Shown: piece by piece, positions 42,587-53,245 of the stretch
Position numbering within the stretch: position 1 is the stretch's first letter
Layout: each line of letters starts with the position of its first letter
Assembly (NCBI GenBank): GCA_022419385.1
Contig: JAJUBI010000004.1
Span: 868,001-932,000, forward strand
Source: Paraconiothyrium sp. Pb-2020
Taxonomy: Eukaryota > Ascomycota > Dothideomycetes > Pleosporales > Didymosphaeriaceae
Reading direction: 5' to 3'
DNA: 64,000 nucleotides
Notes under the pieces: model-generated
Seen by the model: the letters and a program-made list of their open reading frames with translations, nothing else
Told to the model about the DNA's origin: nothing
Database searches by the model: none
Made by a program: the position numbers and the translations under genes

Positions 42587-43178
42587 GCTCGGCAACAAGG
42601 AGCGTTCGTTTGTAGCGTTCGTGCCTGGTGCAGCTGCTTCAATCGCGTTGCGGGAGATATCTTCGTGTAACGAGCGGATTGGCTCAAGTCCAAAAGAGCT
42701 ACCGAGGTGCACGTTTTGACTCTAACAGGGCGCTGTTGGTATTATACGGAATATTTCGCCATGGGAGTAGAGGGGAGGAAGGTCAAGACGGCTCGGTGCC
42801 AGCTGTGAGTGAGTATGCCCAGGTGTGCCGCGGCTGACCTCATTTGCTGGGGAGTCGCGACGAAACCTTGAAAGGCCCCACGCGCGTGGGGTGGTCACAT
42901 GCTGCGCCCTGCAGACATTAAACCTTGCCAGGCCGCGCTAATTCGGCAGCAACTGCACGATACTTCACTGACGTCTTTGCCAATACCTACAGTTGTACCG
43001 CCTCATTCCTGTTGCTCAGGTTACCTCAATGCCTCACCAACAAGCCGAGAGACCTAAATTTCCTCAGAGTTCGCAGCCGTGAAGAATTTACCACTACTAC
43101 TTCCCTGGAAAGAACCTTGTCTAGACGCTTGGACCTGCACCACAGCCCGTGACCTGGACATGGCACAGGACGTGCGAC
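42587..43178. promoter_or_regulatory. Divergent promoter: vacuolar amino-acid transporter / VHC1
   Basis: 592 bp separate the start codons of two vacuolar transport genes. Its most striking content is a 16-bp perfect palindrome at the midpoint, listed separately. No TATA box was seen. Confidence 0.6.
42876..42891. promoter_or_regulatory. 16-bp perfect palindrome, two inverted CreA/Mig1-like sites
   Basis: CCCCACGCGCGTGGGG is self-complementary over all 16 bases. Each arm (GTGGGG) matches the CreA/Mig1 consensus SYGGRG, and the core is CACGCGCGTG. It sits within one base of the exact centre of the 592-bp divergent promoter. Binding is inferred. Confidence 0.55.
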
Positions 43179-46100
43179 ATGACCGAAGATGCACCTGCCC
43201 GTAGGCGGATGCCGCCTAGATCTCACTCAAGCTTTGCAACTCGTACAGCCACTGACCATGCAGAGAGACTAAACAGACGAGGTTCTATACTCCCAGCATC
43301 ATCGCCTGGAGAAGAAACACCGCTGCTTGCAAGAGATGGAGAGCCTGAAAATTCGCAAGAGAGGGATCATGCACTCGAGTCTATGCGTAACTGGTTCTCT
43401 GCACCTTTGCGTCTGTTACGCTCAACAGCTCCCAAGAATAGCTCCAACACACCTGGAGGTAAACACCATGCAGGAACGGATGCCGCAAAGCCTAGACCAG
43501 GTGCTTTTCCCAGACCTGTCGGGGGTAGTAGCAAGCTTGGAACCTTTGCTGGTGTATTTGTCCCTACTACTCTTAACGTTTTGAGTATTTTGATGTTTCT
43601 CCGGGTATGCATCACCGCTTTCCTTCCTCCTACGCAGTGCGCGACAGTACTGATACCATCCAGTTCGGTCTTATCCTTGGCCAGGCCGGCGTAGTAGGCA
43701 TGCTGGGTTAGTGAAGCTTGTCACTGCCATTTGACCAGCTGTTGACACATAATAGGCATGCTAATAGCTTGTTACAGCATCAATCTACTTACAACTATGA
43801 GTATAAGCGCCGTTGCTACGAATGGAACTGTTCGCGGCGGTGGTGCCTACTACCTGATGTCTCGATCATTAGGACCTGAGTTCGGCGGCTCGATAGGTAT
43901 TGTGTTCTACCTGGGTCTAGTATTCAACACGAGCATGAACGCCGTCGGCCTCATAGACTGTTTCATAGAGAACTTTGGTGTCGAGACTGGCAGCTGGTTT
44001 CCTTTGATGCTGGAAGGCTTTAGATGGCAGTTCTTGTGGGCTACCATTGTCTTGGTAATCTGCACCTTCATCTGCCTCGCTGGAAGCGGCCTCTTTGCGC
44101 GATGCAGCAACGGCTTGCTGTTCATCTTGATCGTCGCCATCATTAGCATCCCGCTTTCGGCTGTGATTCGCGATCCTTTCTCGGATGCTCGAGAAGGTAT
44201 TGAGTTCACTGGCTTGAGCTTGCAGACACTCCGACAAAATATGTTACCACATTTCACAAAAGGTGCTTCAGGAAGTCAAGACAAGCGTCACCATGAAAGT
44301 TGGAGCAATCTCTTTGGCATCCTATTTCCAGCCTGTAGCGGGATTTTTGCGTCAGTAATGTTAATCTCCCGATCTGAGCTTTTCTGCTAACTTCTTAAAG
44401 TGGTGCTAGCATGTCCGGAGATTTGAAGCATCCTTCCAAGGCTATTCCGAAGGGCACTCTCTATGGCCTGGGTTTGACGTTCGTGTTCTATACTGTCGTG
44501 ATTTTGTCCATGGCTGCGACAATCACCCGTGAATCGTTCATCAACAACACCAATGTTATACAGCTGACCAACATCTCCGGCGTTGTCATCCTTCTGGGAG
44601 AGTTTGCAACGTCATCCTTCTCGGTTCTGATGGGTGTCATTGGCTCAGCGAAACTACTACAAGCACTTGCTCGCGATCACCTTCTTCCCGGTCTCTCAAT
44701 CTTCGGCCAGGGCACAGCAAAATCCGATGATCCAACAACCGCTATTATGATTACCTATCTGTTGGCTCAGCTTACGATGTTAGCGGATATTAACCAGATC
44801 GCTTCTTTTGTGACCATGACTGTACGTTACTTCCCCGATGCCCGTTGTGCTAGCCTGATTTGACTTGTATACAGTATCTGATGACATTTCTGGTCACGAA
44901 CTTGGCAACGTTCGCCCTGAAGATTGGCAGTGCGCCGAACTTCCGCCCATCCTTCCACTTCTTCAACTGGCAGACGGCGGCGACCGGCGCAATCGTCTCC
45001 GGCGCAACTATGTTCTTCGTGGACGGCGTGTACGCGTCGGGATGCGTTGCTCTGTTGATAGTCATCTTCTTACTCATCCATTACACCACACCGCCGAAAC
45101 CTTGGGGAGATGTCTCACAATCTCTGATCTACCACCAGGTGCGGAAGTACCTACTCCGACTACGGCAGGAGCACGTGAAGTTTTGGAGACCCCAAATCCT
45201 GCTGCTGGTCAACGACCCAAGACGACAGTACAAGCTCATCCAATTTTGCAATTCGTTAAAGAAAGGAGGTCTCTTTGTGCTAGGTCACGTAATTATCTCA
45301 CAAGACTTTGGTGCAGCTGTACCTGAAGCACGCCGACAACAGCAGTCCTGGACCAAGTACATCGACTTTTCTAAGATCAAGGCATTCGTAAACATTACCA
45401 TCTCACCCATGGTCGAGTGGGGCGCAAGAAATTTGGTGCTAAGTGCTGGTCTTGGTGGGATGAGGCCCAATGTCGTTGTGATGGGTTTCTACAACTTGGG
45501 TGAACTCCGCCAGTACGTATTGCTCCGAAACTACTGAAAATTGGCCACTGTAGGACATGTCGGGGCACCCAGATGACTGACAACTCACGTCCAACCCTCA
45601 TGTCTTGAATTCTACTGACTCTATACACACTTGTCCAGATCCAAGCCACTTATCGATATTCCCTCGCCGCAACCATCGCGACCTGTCAGCAAGGCCGCGA
45701 ATCATCCATTGTCTAGGCAAGCCATCCAGGCCCTTGCTAGACGAAAGGAAACCACGGATGGGCTATCTAAAATACTGCCGACCGATGCAATGAAACCCGA
45801 AAACTCTATTGGAATCCAAAACTATGTCACAATCGTGGAGGATCTCGTACTACGCCTCCAGATCAACGTGGCTCTCGCAAAGGGTTTCCAAGAACTTGAG
45901 GTGCCGACACCGAAGCCTACGAAGGGCCAACAACTGTTAAGTACACTCAGGCTGGCGAACGATGAGGAAGCTGAGCCGACCAAGAAGTATATTGACCTGT
46001 GGCCCATTCAGATGTCGGCAGAAATTGCTACCGCAGGCGAAGACCCTTCCAGAAAGAATGCACTTACCACCAACTTCGACACATATACTCTTATCCTTCA

Positions 46101-47606
46101 GCTCGGGTGTATCTTGCACACAGTGCCTTCGTGGAAGCGAACATACAAACTCCGAGTCGCCGTATTTGTTGAATACGAAACTGATGTCGAAGAAGAACGT
46201 GGGCGGGTAACTACTCTCCTGAGAAATCTACGCATCGAGGCAGAGGTACTCGTGTGCTGGCTGGCGAGTGGTAGTCTCAAGATGTACGAGGTCATCGTTA
46301 ACGGAAAGAATGATCGCGAATTCGCTGAAGCTGCGCAAGATGTTGACGATACCTTGGAGGGTGAAGAGTGGTGGACAGACATCCAGAGACTACGAAAGCC
46401 ACAGGAATCATCCGCCAGCCAGGAACTGGCTCAGGTTGACAATCTTTTAGAGGCTGTTGTCAATTGGCCGACTTCGTCTTTTCAACATGGGAGAAAGGAA
46501 TCGAAACCGAAGCGATTCGCCGAGCTGAAGAAGCTACTACGCCTTGCGAAGCGGAAGACCTCTGTAAGCGAAGTTGGTAGGACTGGTGCCACCATTGGCA
46601 TGCGTGCGCAGCGGTTGCCCGCGGAGCTTCTGTCAGACAGCGACAGCGAGCAATCTTCGAGCTCGTTGGATGGTGACGACGTTCAATATGAGGAAGAGGC
46701 TGTTGATACCGGGAGTTCTGTCGGGATGAGCAATGACTTAGACGAGTATGATTTGGACGCTTCTGACAGTGATGACGAGGGTCGTCCATCAGGTCTGCTG
46801 CAACGGGCTCAGACCACGACTGCCGCCAGAGGCCTTCCATTCATCACTCAAAAGCTTGGTATACGGTGAGTTTCCTGAGACTACGGAATTTGCAGTTTGC
46901 ATGTACTTACTGTTCAATAGGAAAGCTCTTTGGAAGGCACCATCTCAGGAGGAACGCCCCACGGCAGACTCAGTGACCCCATTAAAGCCGCATCTTGATG
47001 CCACGACTTCGGATACTGCACTTCTCACGACGAGCAAACTGGACGAAGGTTTAGCTAGCGGAAGCATATCTTCTTCACCAACCCGGCCTGTAAACGTACG
47101 GCCGCCACCAATACGGCATCAATCCTTACCAAAGTTCACGTCCAAGCCAACCCCACGAACAGCTGTCGCACCCGAGGAGACCGCCGGACCCAATCATGTT
47201 CGTCGACACCCCCTCCCCTTCCGCCGCCCGAAAGAAGGATCCAATCGCCGCCGCCATGGCCTCGCAGCTTGGCTCCCCTTCATCCTCTACACCACCTCGC
47301 CCAACCCTCCCACCCACCGTAGCCCCGCAAGCACAGGCCTCGGGCTACCCACTCCACCAGTCCATTCCCCTGTCCTTCAATGACCTCCCGTGTCGAGCCC
47401 AGCATCTTATTCTCAACGAGCTAATCCGTCAGTACTCGGATGACACGGCTGTAGTGTTCACGACGCTGCCGAGTCCAGTGGAAGGCACGAGCGAGAGTGA
47501 GGCGGAGAGCGTGAAGTATATTAGTGATTTGGAGGTGTTATGCCAGGGACTGCCGCCGTGTTTGTTGGTGCATAGTAACAGCATGACTGTGACGATGAAT
47601 CTGTGA
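43179..47606 (+). CDS. VHC1: Vhc1-type vacuolar cation-chloride cotransporter
   Basis: SLC12/KCC-like cotransporter; yeast Vhc1 moves K+ and Cl- across the vacuolar membrane. Exons deduced: 43179-43604, 43664-43706, 43756-44350, 44401-44821, 44875-45512, 45639-46865, 46921-47095 and 47163-47606, about 1,322 residues. The membrane core carries SKLGTFAGVFVPTTLNVLSI, GLILGQAGVVGMLG, SISAVATNGTVRGGGAYYLM and GASMSGDLKHPSKAIPKGTL, all diagnostic. After about 12 helices comes the long cytosolic domain (RRQYKLIQFCNSLKKGG, VVMGFYNLGELRQ, WWTDIQRLRK). The C terminus ends FNDLPCRAQHLILNELI... CQGLPPCLLVHSNSMTV, as in the family. The second coding exon is only 43 nt. The reading frame changes between about 47095 and 47196; I place a 67-nt intron there but homology favours a different solution (see findings). 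Confidence 0.9.
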
Positions 47607-49378
47607 GGGGGGAGGGGTGCATTTGAGAGGCGTTTTTCAGCATTAGACTGGACGAGGCATATGCATTCCGGGTGTTTGTATTTGAACTGGGAGCATGACA
47701 TGGACTTCGGAGGACATCAGAATAGCATACGCAACATAGTTCAGTATGTCCTGCGCGACCTAAGTGTTCATACACTACTCACTAGCGTCAGCCACATATC
47801 AACAAAAAATTCGACTATGGTGCTTGTTAGAGTCTAGACTCTACGAAGAAGCACCACACGAAGCGGATAAGGAAGCCATGATGTGGGAAGGAAGTAACTT
47901 TGCGAGGCAAGAGCCGGTCCATAATCCCTCGTCAGCAGTGCCACAAGCACAAATTCTATGAGAATCGCCACCAATAGAGCACGGCTAGATCTGAAACCCC
48001 CGCAGGGCGAAACATACGGCCGCAGGAAGGAACAAAAGCACAGTCAGCTTCGTTGGATCTGATGGCGAATGCGAGAAGTTCTAAAGCGGAACGTCGAAGC
48101 GCTATGGCTAGGAGACTGATCCAAAGGCTCAAGTGCTATACAGAAATTTCCAGCTGTCAATGGCAAAAGATTTGAGCCGAGCGGTGTATTTGGGTGTTCT
48201 GAGGCGTGGTTGACCCAGCGCAGGGGCATGGGGTAGCTTTTGAAGGGGCTCTAGCCGCATGGTTTGGTGCATTCTCTGCGAACCGGCACCGTTGCGGCTG
48301 AGACAGAGCTCACGTTCGGCTGGTGCATGGCGCGATAGGTCGGCTGCGAATGGGGTCCGCTGCGCCCTACACATGTTCGGCACCGCTACGCTCAGCGTCG
48401 TGGGTTGCCAGCACCGTGCGAGTCGTTGCTCACCGTCTGATAGCAACGGCAAGCGAGACAGCAGCCCACCGCTCGGCTGGCTGGATCGCAGATCTTCCAC
48501 TGTGGCAGGTGGAGACGTGCCAGTGGTCTGTTGGTGGGCCCTAAGCTGTCCAAGTGGAGAGGACCGCCGTACCACGACACGTCTGCCGGAGCCAAAGCCC
48601 TTGTGAGGCATGATGGGGAAGGCAAGCGAGTACACGCACGCCCTGCGGTGGGCGGGTGCCAGCAGGGTGCACAGTATCGATTGTTTGGCGGTTAGGTTAG
48701 GAGGGGATGGCTGCTGACGACGATGGCCAGGGCTGCATGGTGTTGAGCAGTCGCAGCTTGTCCACAAGCAGGACAGACAGGCCAGCACTAGCCACAGCTC
48801 CCGACGCCAGCGAGGCTCGAGAATATCGACTCCGGAGGAGAGAACTTTTTGCAGCAGCGTCTTCAGAAATCCAATGATGCCAGTGGCTAGCGTTGCTATT
48901 CTTGCCGCACTGCGCCCCAGGGCCCTGAACAAAGCGATAGCGTCGATCAGGCACTGGCCATGGCTGAGGCGCAGGCCATTGGACTGCCTGAGCACAGGGC
49001 CCCGACCAAGCCAGCATCCTCCCGCGATATGACGAAACGGCGGGATAGGGGAGAGCCCGCAGTGCGACGGTCGCGGTGGGCACGGCGGACGGGCAATATT
49101 GGAGGATGGTCGACCGGTTTGAGGCGACGCCACCGGTGCAGGGGCGAGCCCGCAGTCGTGCGCGACTAGCAGCTGAAAAGCGCGCAGCGTTTATGTGGAG
49201 AGAGCGCTGCTTGGCTCACCACTATAAAGAGAAACAATCACCACCGCTCTTTCGCTCCTCTCCCCTCCCCACTGCACCCAAGCGCACCCTACCTGCTCGG
49301 CGCACCCAATTGCAAGAGTCCTCGCCATCTACAGTCTTTTGAACCTGATACCCTCCACAATCGTTTCCCAGTAGCACT
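47607..49378. other. Intergenic region upstream of GFA1
   Basis: 1.77 kb with no convincing gene. The minus strand has a 334-codon open frame (48129-49133), but it begins at GTG, has its first ATG about 175 codons in, and shows the Pro/Arg/Ser composition of a chance frame in GC-rich DNA. A TATAAA at 49223 and CT-rich DNA after it mark the GFA1 core promoter. Confidence 0.6.
49223..49228 (+). promoter_or_regulatory. TATA box of GFA1
   Basis: TATAAA 151 bp upstream of the ATG, followed by a pyrimidine-rich stretch (CTCCTCTCCCCTCCCC), the usual layout of a fungal promoter for a well-expressed gene. Confidence 0.6.
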
Positions 49379-51747
49379 ATGTGGTAAGCTAGCTGCCCCG
49401 CCGCGCCGCCAGCAGCACACAGCTGGCCGCAAACGGAACTCGAAGCTGACGGTGCACTCGCAGCGGAATCTTTGGCTACATCAACTACCTGGTGGAGAAG
49501 GACCGGAAGTACATTCTCAACACACTCATCAATGGCAAGTGTCCCGGTGTTTGCTCTTTACTCGGCTCCAGCTCGTGAGGATACCCCACTAACACCACCA
49601 TTGCAGGCCTCCAGCGTCTAGAATACCGCGGCTACGACTCCGCCGGTCTCGCCATCGACGGCGACAAGAAGAACGAGGTCTTTGCAGTCAAGGAGGTCGG
49701 CAAGGTCGCCGCCCTCAAGAAGCTCGTCGAGGAGAGCAACTTCGACCAGTCCAAGGTCTTCGACTCGCACGCCGGTATTGCACACACCCGATGGGCCACC
49801 CACGGCCCCCCGTCGCGCGTCAACTGCCACCCGCACAGGTATGTGGTACCGTCCACTCCGACACCCCTAGGGCCGCGTTCGCCCGCCTGCTGAAACGGTT
49901 GGTCCGTTGATCGGCGGCCCTTGTCACCCCATATTCGCCCATATATTGTGCGTAGCGCTAACACGCGTCCCTCTAGGTCCGACCCCAACTGGGAATTTTC
50001 CATCGTTCACAACGGTATCATCACAAACTACAAGGAGTTGAAGGTGCTGCTTGAGGGCAAGGGCTTCAAGTTCGAGACCGAGACCGATACTGAGGCCATC
50101 GCCAAGCTCGCCAAATACGTCTACGATGAGCACCCAGAGCTCAGCTTCGTCCAGCTGGCGAAGACCGTCATCAAGGAGCTCCAGGGCGCCTTCGGTCTGC
50201 TCATGAAGTCGGTGCACTTCCCCCACGAGGTCGTTGCTGCCCGTAAGGGTTCGCCCCTCGTCGTTGGTGTGCGGACACAGAAGAAGATGAAGGTTGACTT
50301 TGTCGACGTTGAGTACCAGGATGAGGCTGCTCTCCCTGCTGAGCGTGCCTCGCAGAACGTTGCTCTGAAGAACGCAAACAGCCTGCTTGCGCCCCCGGAC
50401 AAGTCGCTGCTTCACCGCTCGCAGTCGCGCGCTTTCCTCTCCGAGGACGGTGTCCCCATGCCCACTGAGTTCTTCCTCTCCTCCGACCCATCCTCCATTG
50501 TTGAGCACACCAAGAAGGTGCTCTACCTCGAGGATGACGACATTGCCCACATTCACGAGGGTTCCCTCAACATCCACCGTCTCACCAAGGAGGACGGTGC
50601 CTCGAACGTCCGTGCCATCCAGACTCTCGAGATCGAGCTCCAGGAGATCATGAAGGGCCGTTTCGACCACTTCATGCAGAAGGAGATTTTCGAGCAGCCC
50701 GAGTCCGTTGTCAACGCCATGCGTGGACGTCTCGATGCGGAGAACAAGACCGTCACCCTTGGTGGTCTCCGCCAGTACATCACAACCATCAGGCGATGCC
50801 GCAGGATCATATTTATTGCCTGCGGTACCTCGTACCACTCTTGCATGGCTGTCCGTGGTATCTTCGAGGAGCTCACTGAGATCCCGATCGCCGTCGAGCT
50901 TGCGTCTGACTTCTTGGACCGCTCTGCACCCGTCTTCCGTGACGACACCTGCGTGTTCGTCTCCCAGTCTGGTGAGACTGCTGACTCGCTGATGGCCCTC
51001 CGATACTGCTTGGAGCGTGGTGCCCTCACTGTTGGTATCGTCAACTCCGTCGGTTCCTCCATCTCCCTCCTCACCCACTGCGGTGTCCACATCAATGCCG
51101 GTCCCGAAATCGGTGTTGCCTCCACCAAGGCCTACACTTCGCAGTTCGTCTGCATGGTCATGTTCGCTCTTTCCCTGTCTGAGGACCGTGCGTCCAAGCA
51201 GAAGAGGCGCGAGGAGATCATCGACGGTCTAACCAAGATCTCCGACCAGTTCAAGGAGGTGCTCAAGCTCGACCAGCCCATCAAGCAGCTCTGCCAGAGG
51301 TTCAAGGACCAGAAGTCTCTGCTGCTCCTCGGCCGTGGCTCTCAGCACGCCACTGCCCTTGAGGGTGCCTTGAAGATCAAGGAAATCTCCTACCTTCACT
51401 GCGAGGCTGTCATGTCTGGTGAACTTAAGCACGGTGTGCTTGCTCTCGTTGATGAGAACCTCCCAATCGTCATGATCCTCACCCGCGACGGCATCTTCGC
51501 CAAGTCGTTGAACGCCTACCAGCAGGTCATTGCCCGTGCCGGCCGACCCATCATCATTTGCAACGAGAACGACCCCGAGTTCCCGGCTGACAAGACCGAC
51601 AAGATCGAGGTGCCTCAGCAGGTCGACTGCCTCCAGGGTCTCATCAACGTCATTCCTCTGCAGCTCATGTCCTACTGGATGGCGGTTGCCGAGGGCGTCA
51701 ACGTTGACATGCCCCGTAACTTGGCCAAGTCTGTCACCGTGGAGTAG
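49379..51747 (+). CDS. GFA1: Glutamine--fructose-6-phosphate aminotransferase (isomerising)
   Basis: First and rate-limiting step of UDP-GlcNAc synthesis (fructose-6-P + Gln to GlcN-6-P + Glu), feeding chitin and glycoprotein synthesis. Exons 49379-49383, 49464-49534, 49607-49838 and 49977-51747 give 692 residues, the normal length. The N-terminal Ntn-type glutaminase domain starts MCGIFGYIN, with Cys2 the nucleophile, followed by YRGYDSAGLAID, HTRWATHGPPS and VHNGIITNYKELK. Two SIS sugar-isomerase domains follow (IFIACGTSYHSCMA, FVSQSGETADSLMAL; GRGSQHATALEGALKIKEIS), and the C terminus DMPRNLAKSVTVE is canonical. The first coding exon is five nt and the second intron uses a GC donor. Feedback inhibition by UDP-GlcNAc is known in the family. 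Codon use is strongly biased to C-ending codons, consistent with high expression. Confidence 0.97.
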
Positions 51748-52391
51748 AGCATGATTGTTATGAACACATTGGTATTGGCGTAATTAGAGGCTGCACACCC
51801 TGGCTGGCTGCGTCTGGGAATAAACTGATCTGTCTGGGTTGAATGCACGATTATATGAGTTAAAAGCTGTCTTGCTTGGATGGAGGGAAGATTTGCGATA
51901 TGATGTACGAGCTCTTAATTGCAGGCTTGCCATTGGGCGATATAGCAGATTGGAATATGAATCACGTATAACATACTTTGCTGTTTCTGCAGGAACGTGC
52001 CTGTGTGAATGAGAGATCTCCTCTCACCGTCCAATGCCACCGCAGAAGCTACATCATAACGACAACTTAAACTAGCCATGTCCCCAATGCACTACCCCTT
52101 TGTGATACACTCCACAGATGTATCAGACATTCCGGGGTAACACTCGCTACGTCGTCAGACCATGTGTTGCGCGAGTGAGATGAATCGCAGCGCTTGGTGG
52201 ATCGCTTGGCTGATGTCGCAATGCAGGTGATCCCTGTCGAGTGCGCGGGGGCGGGCGTTGGCTGTTGACTGGGTCTTGGTGGGGTGTTCCTGATCTGTTC
52301 CTGCATTCCCGCAACACTCACCACTTTACCCTTGACAGCTGTCCTCGCACTTCCTGCTTCCGCCACTCTCGACATATACTCTAACAATACG
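51748..52391. other. Intergenic region between GFA1 and RIB4
   Basis: About 640 bp with the 3' end of GFA1 and the RIB4 promoter. No gene or strong element seen. Confidence 0.6.
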
Positions 52392-53245
52392 ATGACGACG
52401 CTAAAAGGACCTGGTGAAGCGAAGACTTACGATGGTGCGCGAGAACCCCATCCCGCGTGCAGGCGTCGGCGCTCGGGCGTACACCACACTACGTGCCTGG
52501 AGCTTTTGAGCTTTGTGGAGCTTGCAGGAGCGCTTGGCTGATTTGTAGCAGGATCGGGTCTGAGGATTGGCATTATACACGCGCGCTGGAATACGAAGAT
52601 TATCGATGCGCTGCTTGACGGGACGAAGAAGGCGCTGAAGGCTGCGGGTGTGAAGGATGAGAATATCGTCTTGCAGAGCGTTCCGGGGAGCTATGAGTTG
52701 CCGTATGCTGTGAAGCAGTACGTTTTAAGCTATTTTCTTTGCATCTGATTCTTTCCTTTTCGTTTGAGACACGTCGCTTCCTCGAAGGGAGGACCATAAC
52801 CATATCGCGGCTGAAACTCTCCAGACTCCACTCCGCATCACAAGTCCAATCCTCCTCCACGAGCGTCATCGGTGCCGCCGCCGACCTCCTTGGTTCCGTC
52901 TCCGACCTCTCCACCGAACCCACATCCAAACCGACCTCTACGACCCTACAAACGCCATTCGACGCCATCATCGCCATCGGCGTGCTTATCAAGGGCGAGA
53001 CCATGCACTTCGAATACATTGCGGATGCGGTGAGCCACGGGCTTATGAGGGTCCAATTGGACAACAACGTGCCGCTAATATTTGGCCTGTTAACGTTGTT
53101 GAGCGATGAGCAGGGGCTCCAGAGGGCGGGGATTGGAGGAAGCAGTGGAAAGGAGGGGCATAATCATGGAGAGGATTGGGGAAGTGCGGCGGTGGAGTTG
53201 GGGCTTAAGAGGAAGGCGTGGGCGGAGGGGAAGTACATCGATTAG
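52392..53245 (+). CDS. RIB4: 6,7-dimethyl-8-ribityllumazine synthase
   Basis: Penultimate step of riboflavin synthesis: condenses ArP with 3,4-dihydroxy-2-butanone 4-phosphate. Exons 52392-52434, 52552-52717 and 52825-53245 (introns 117 and 107 nt) give 209 residues. Motifs: GLRIGIIHARWNTKIIDALL (substrate-binding W-N), VLQSVPGSYELPYAVKQ, FDAIIAIGVLIKGETMHFEY then IADAVSHGLMRVQLDNNVPL (catalytic His of the family), IFGLLTLLSDEQ and RKAWAEGKYID at the end. Between the second and third beta strands is a Ser/Thr-rich insert of about 30 residues (STSVIGAAADLLGSVSDLST region), seen in other filamentous fungi. It is plant-absent-in-animals core metabolism and stands alone here. Confidence 0.93.

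Noticed and set aside
48129..49133. 334-codon minus-strand frame in the GFA1 promoter region
   Set aside because: It starts with GTG, has no ATG for about 175 codons, is Pro/Arg/Ser-rich, and overlaps the GFA1 promoter; most likely chance in GC-rich DNA.
49924..51090. 388-codon minus-strand frame opposite GFA1
   Set aside because: Antisense shadow produced by the strong codon bias of GFA1.
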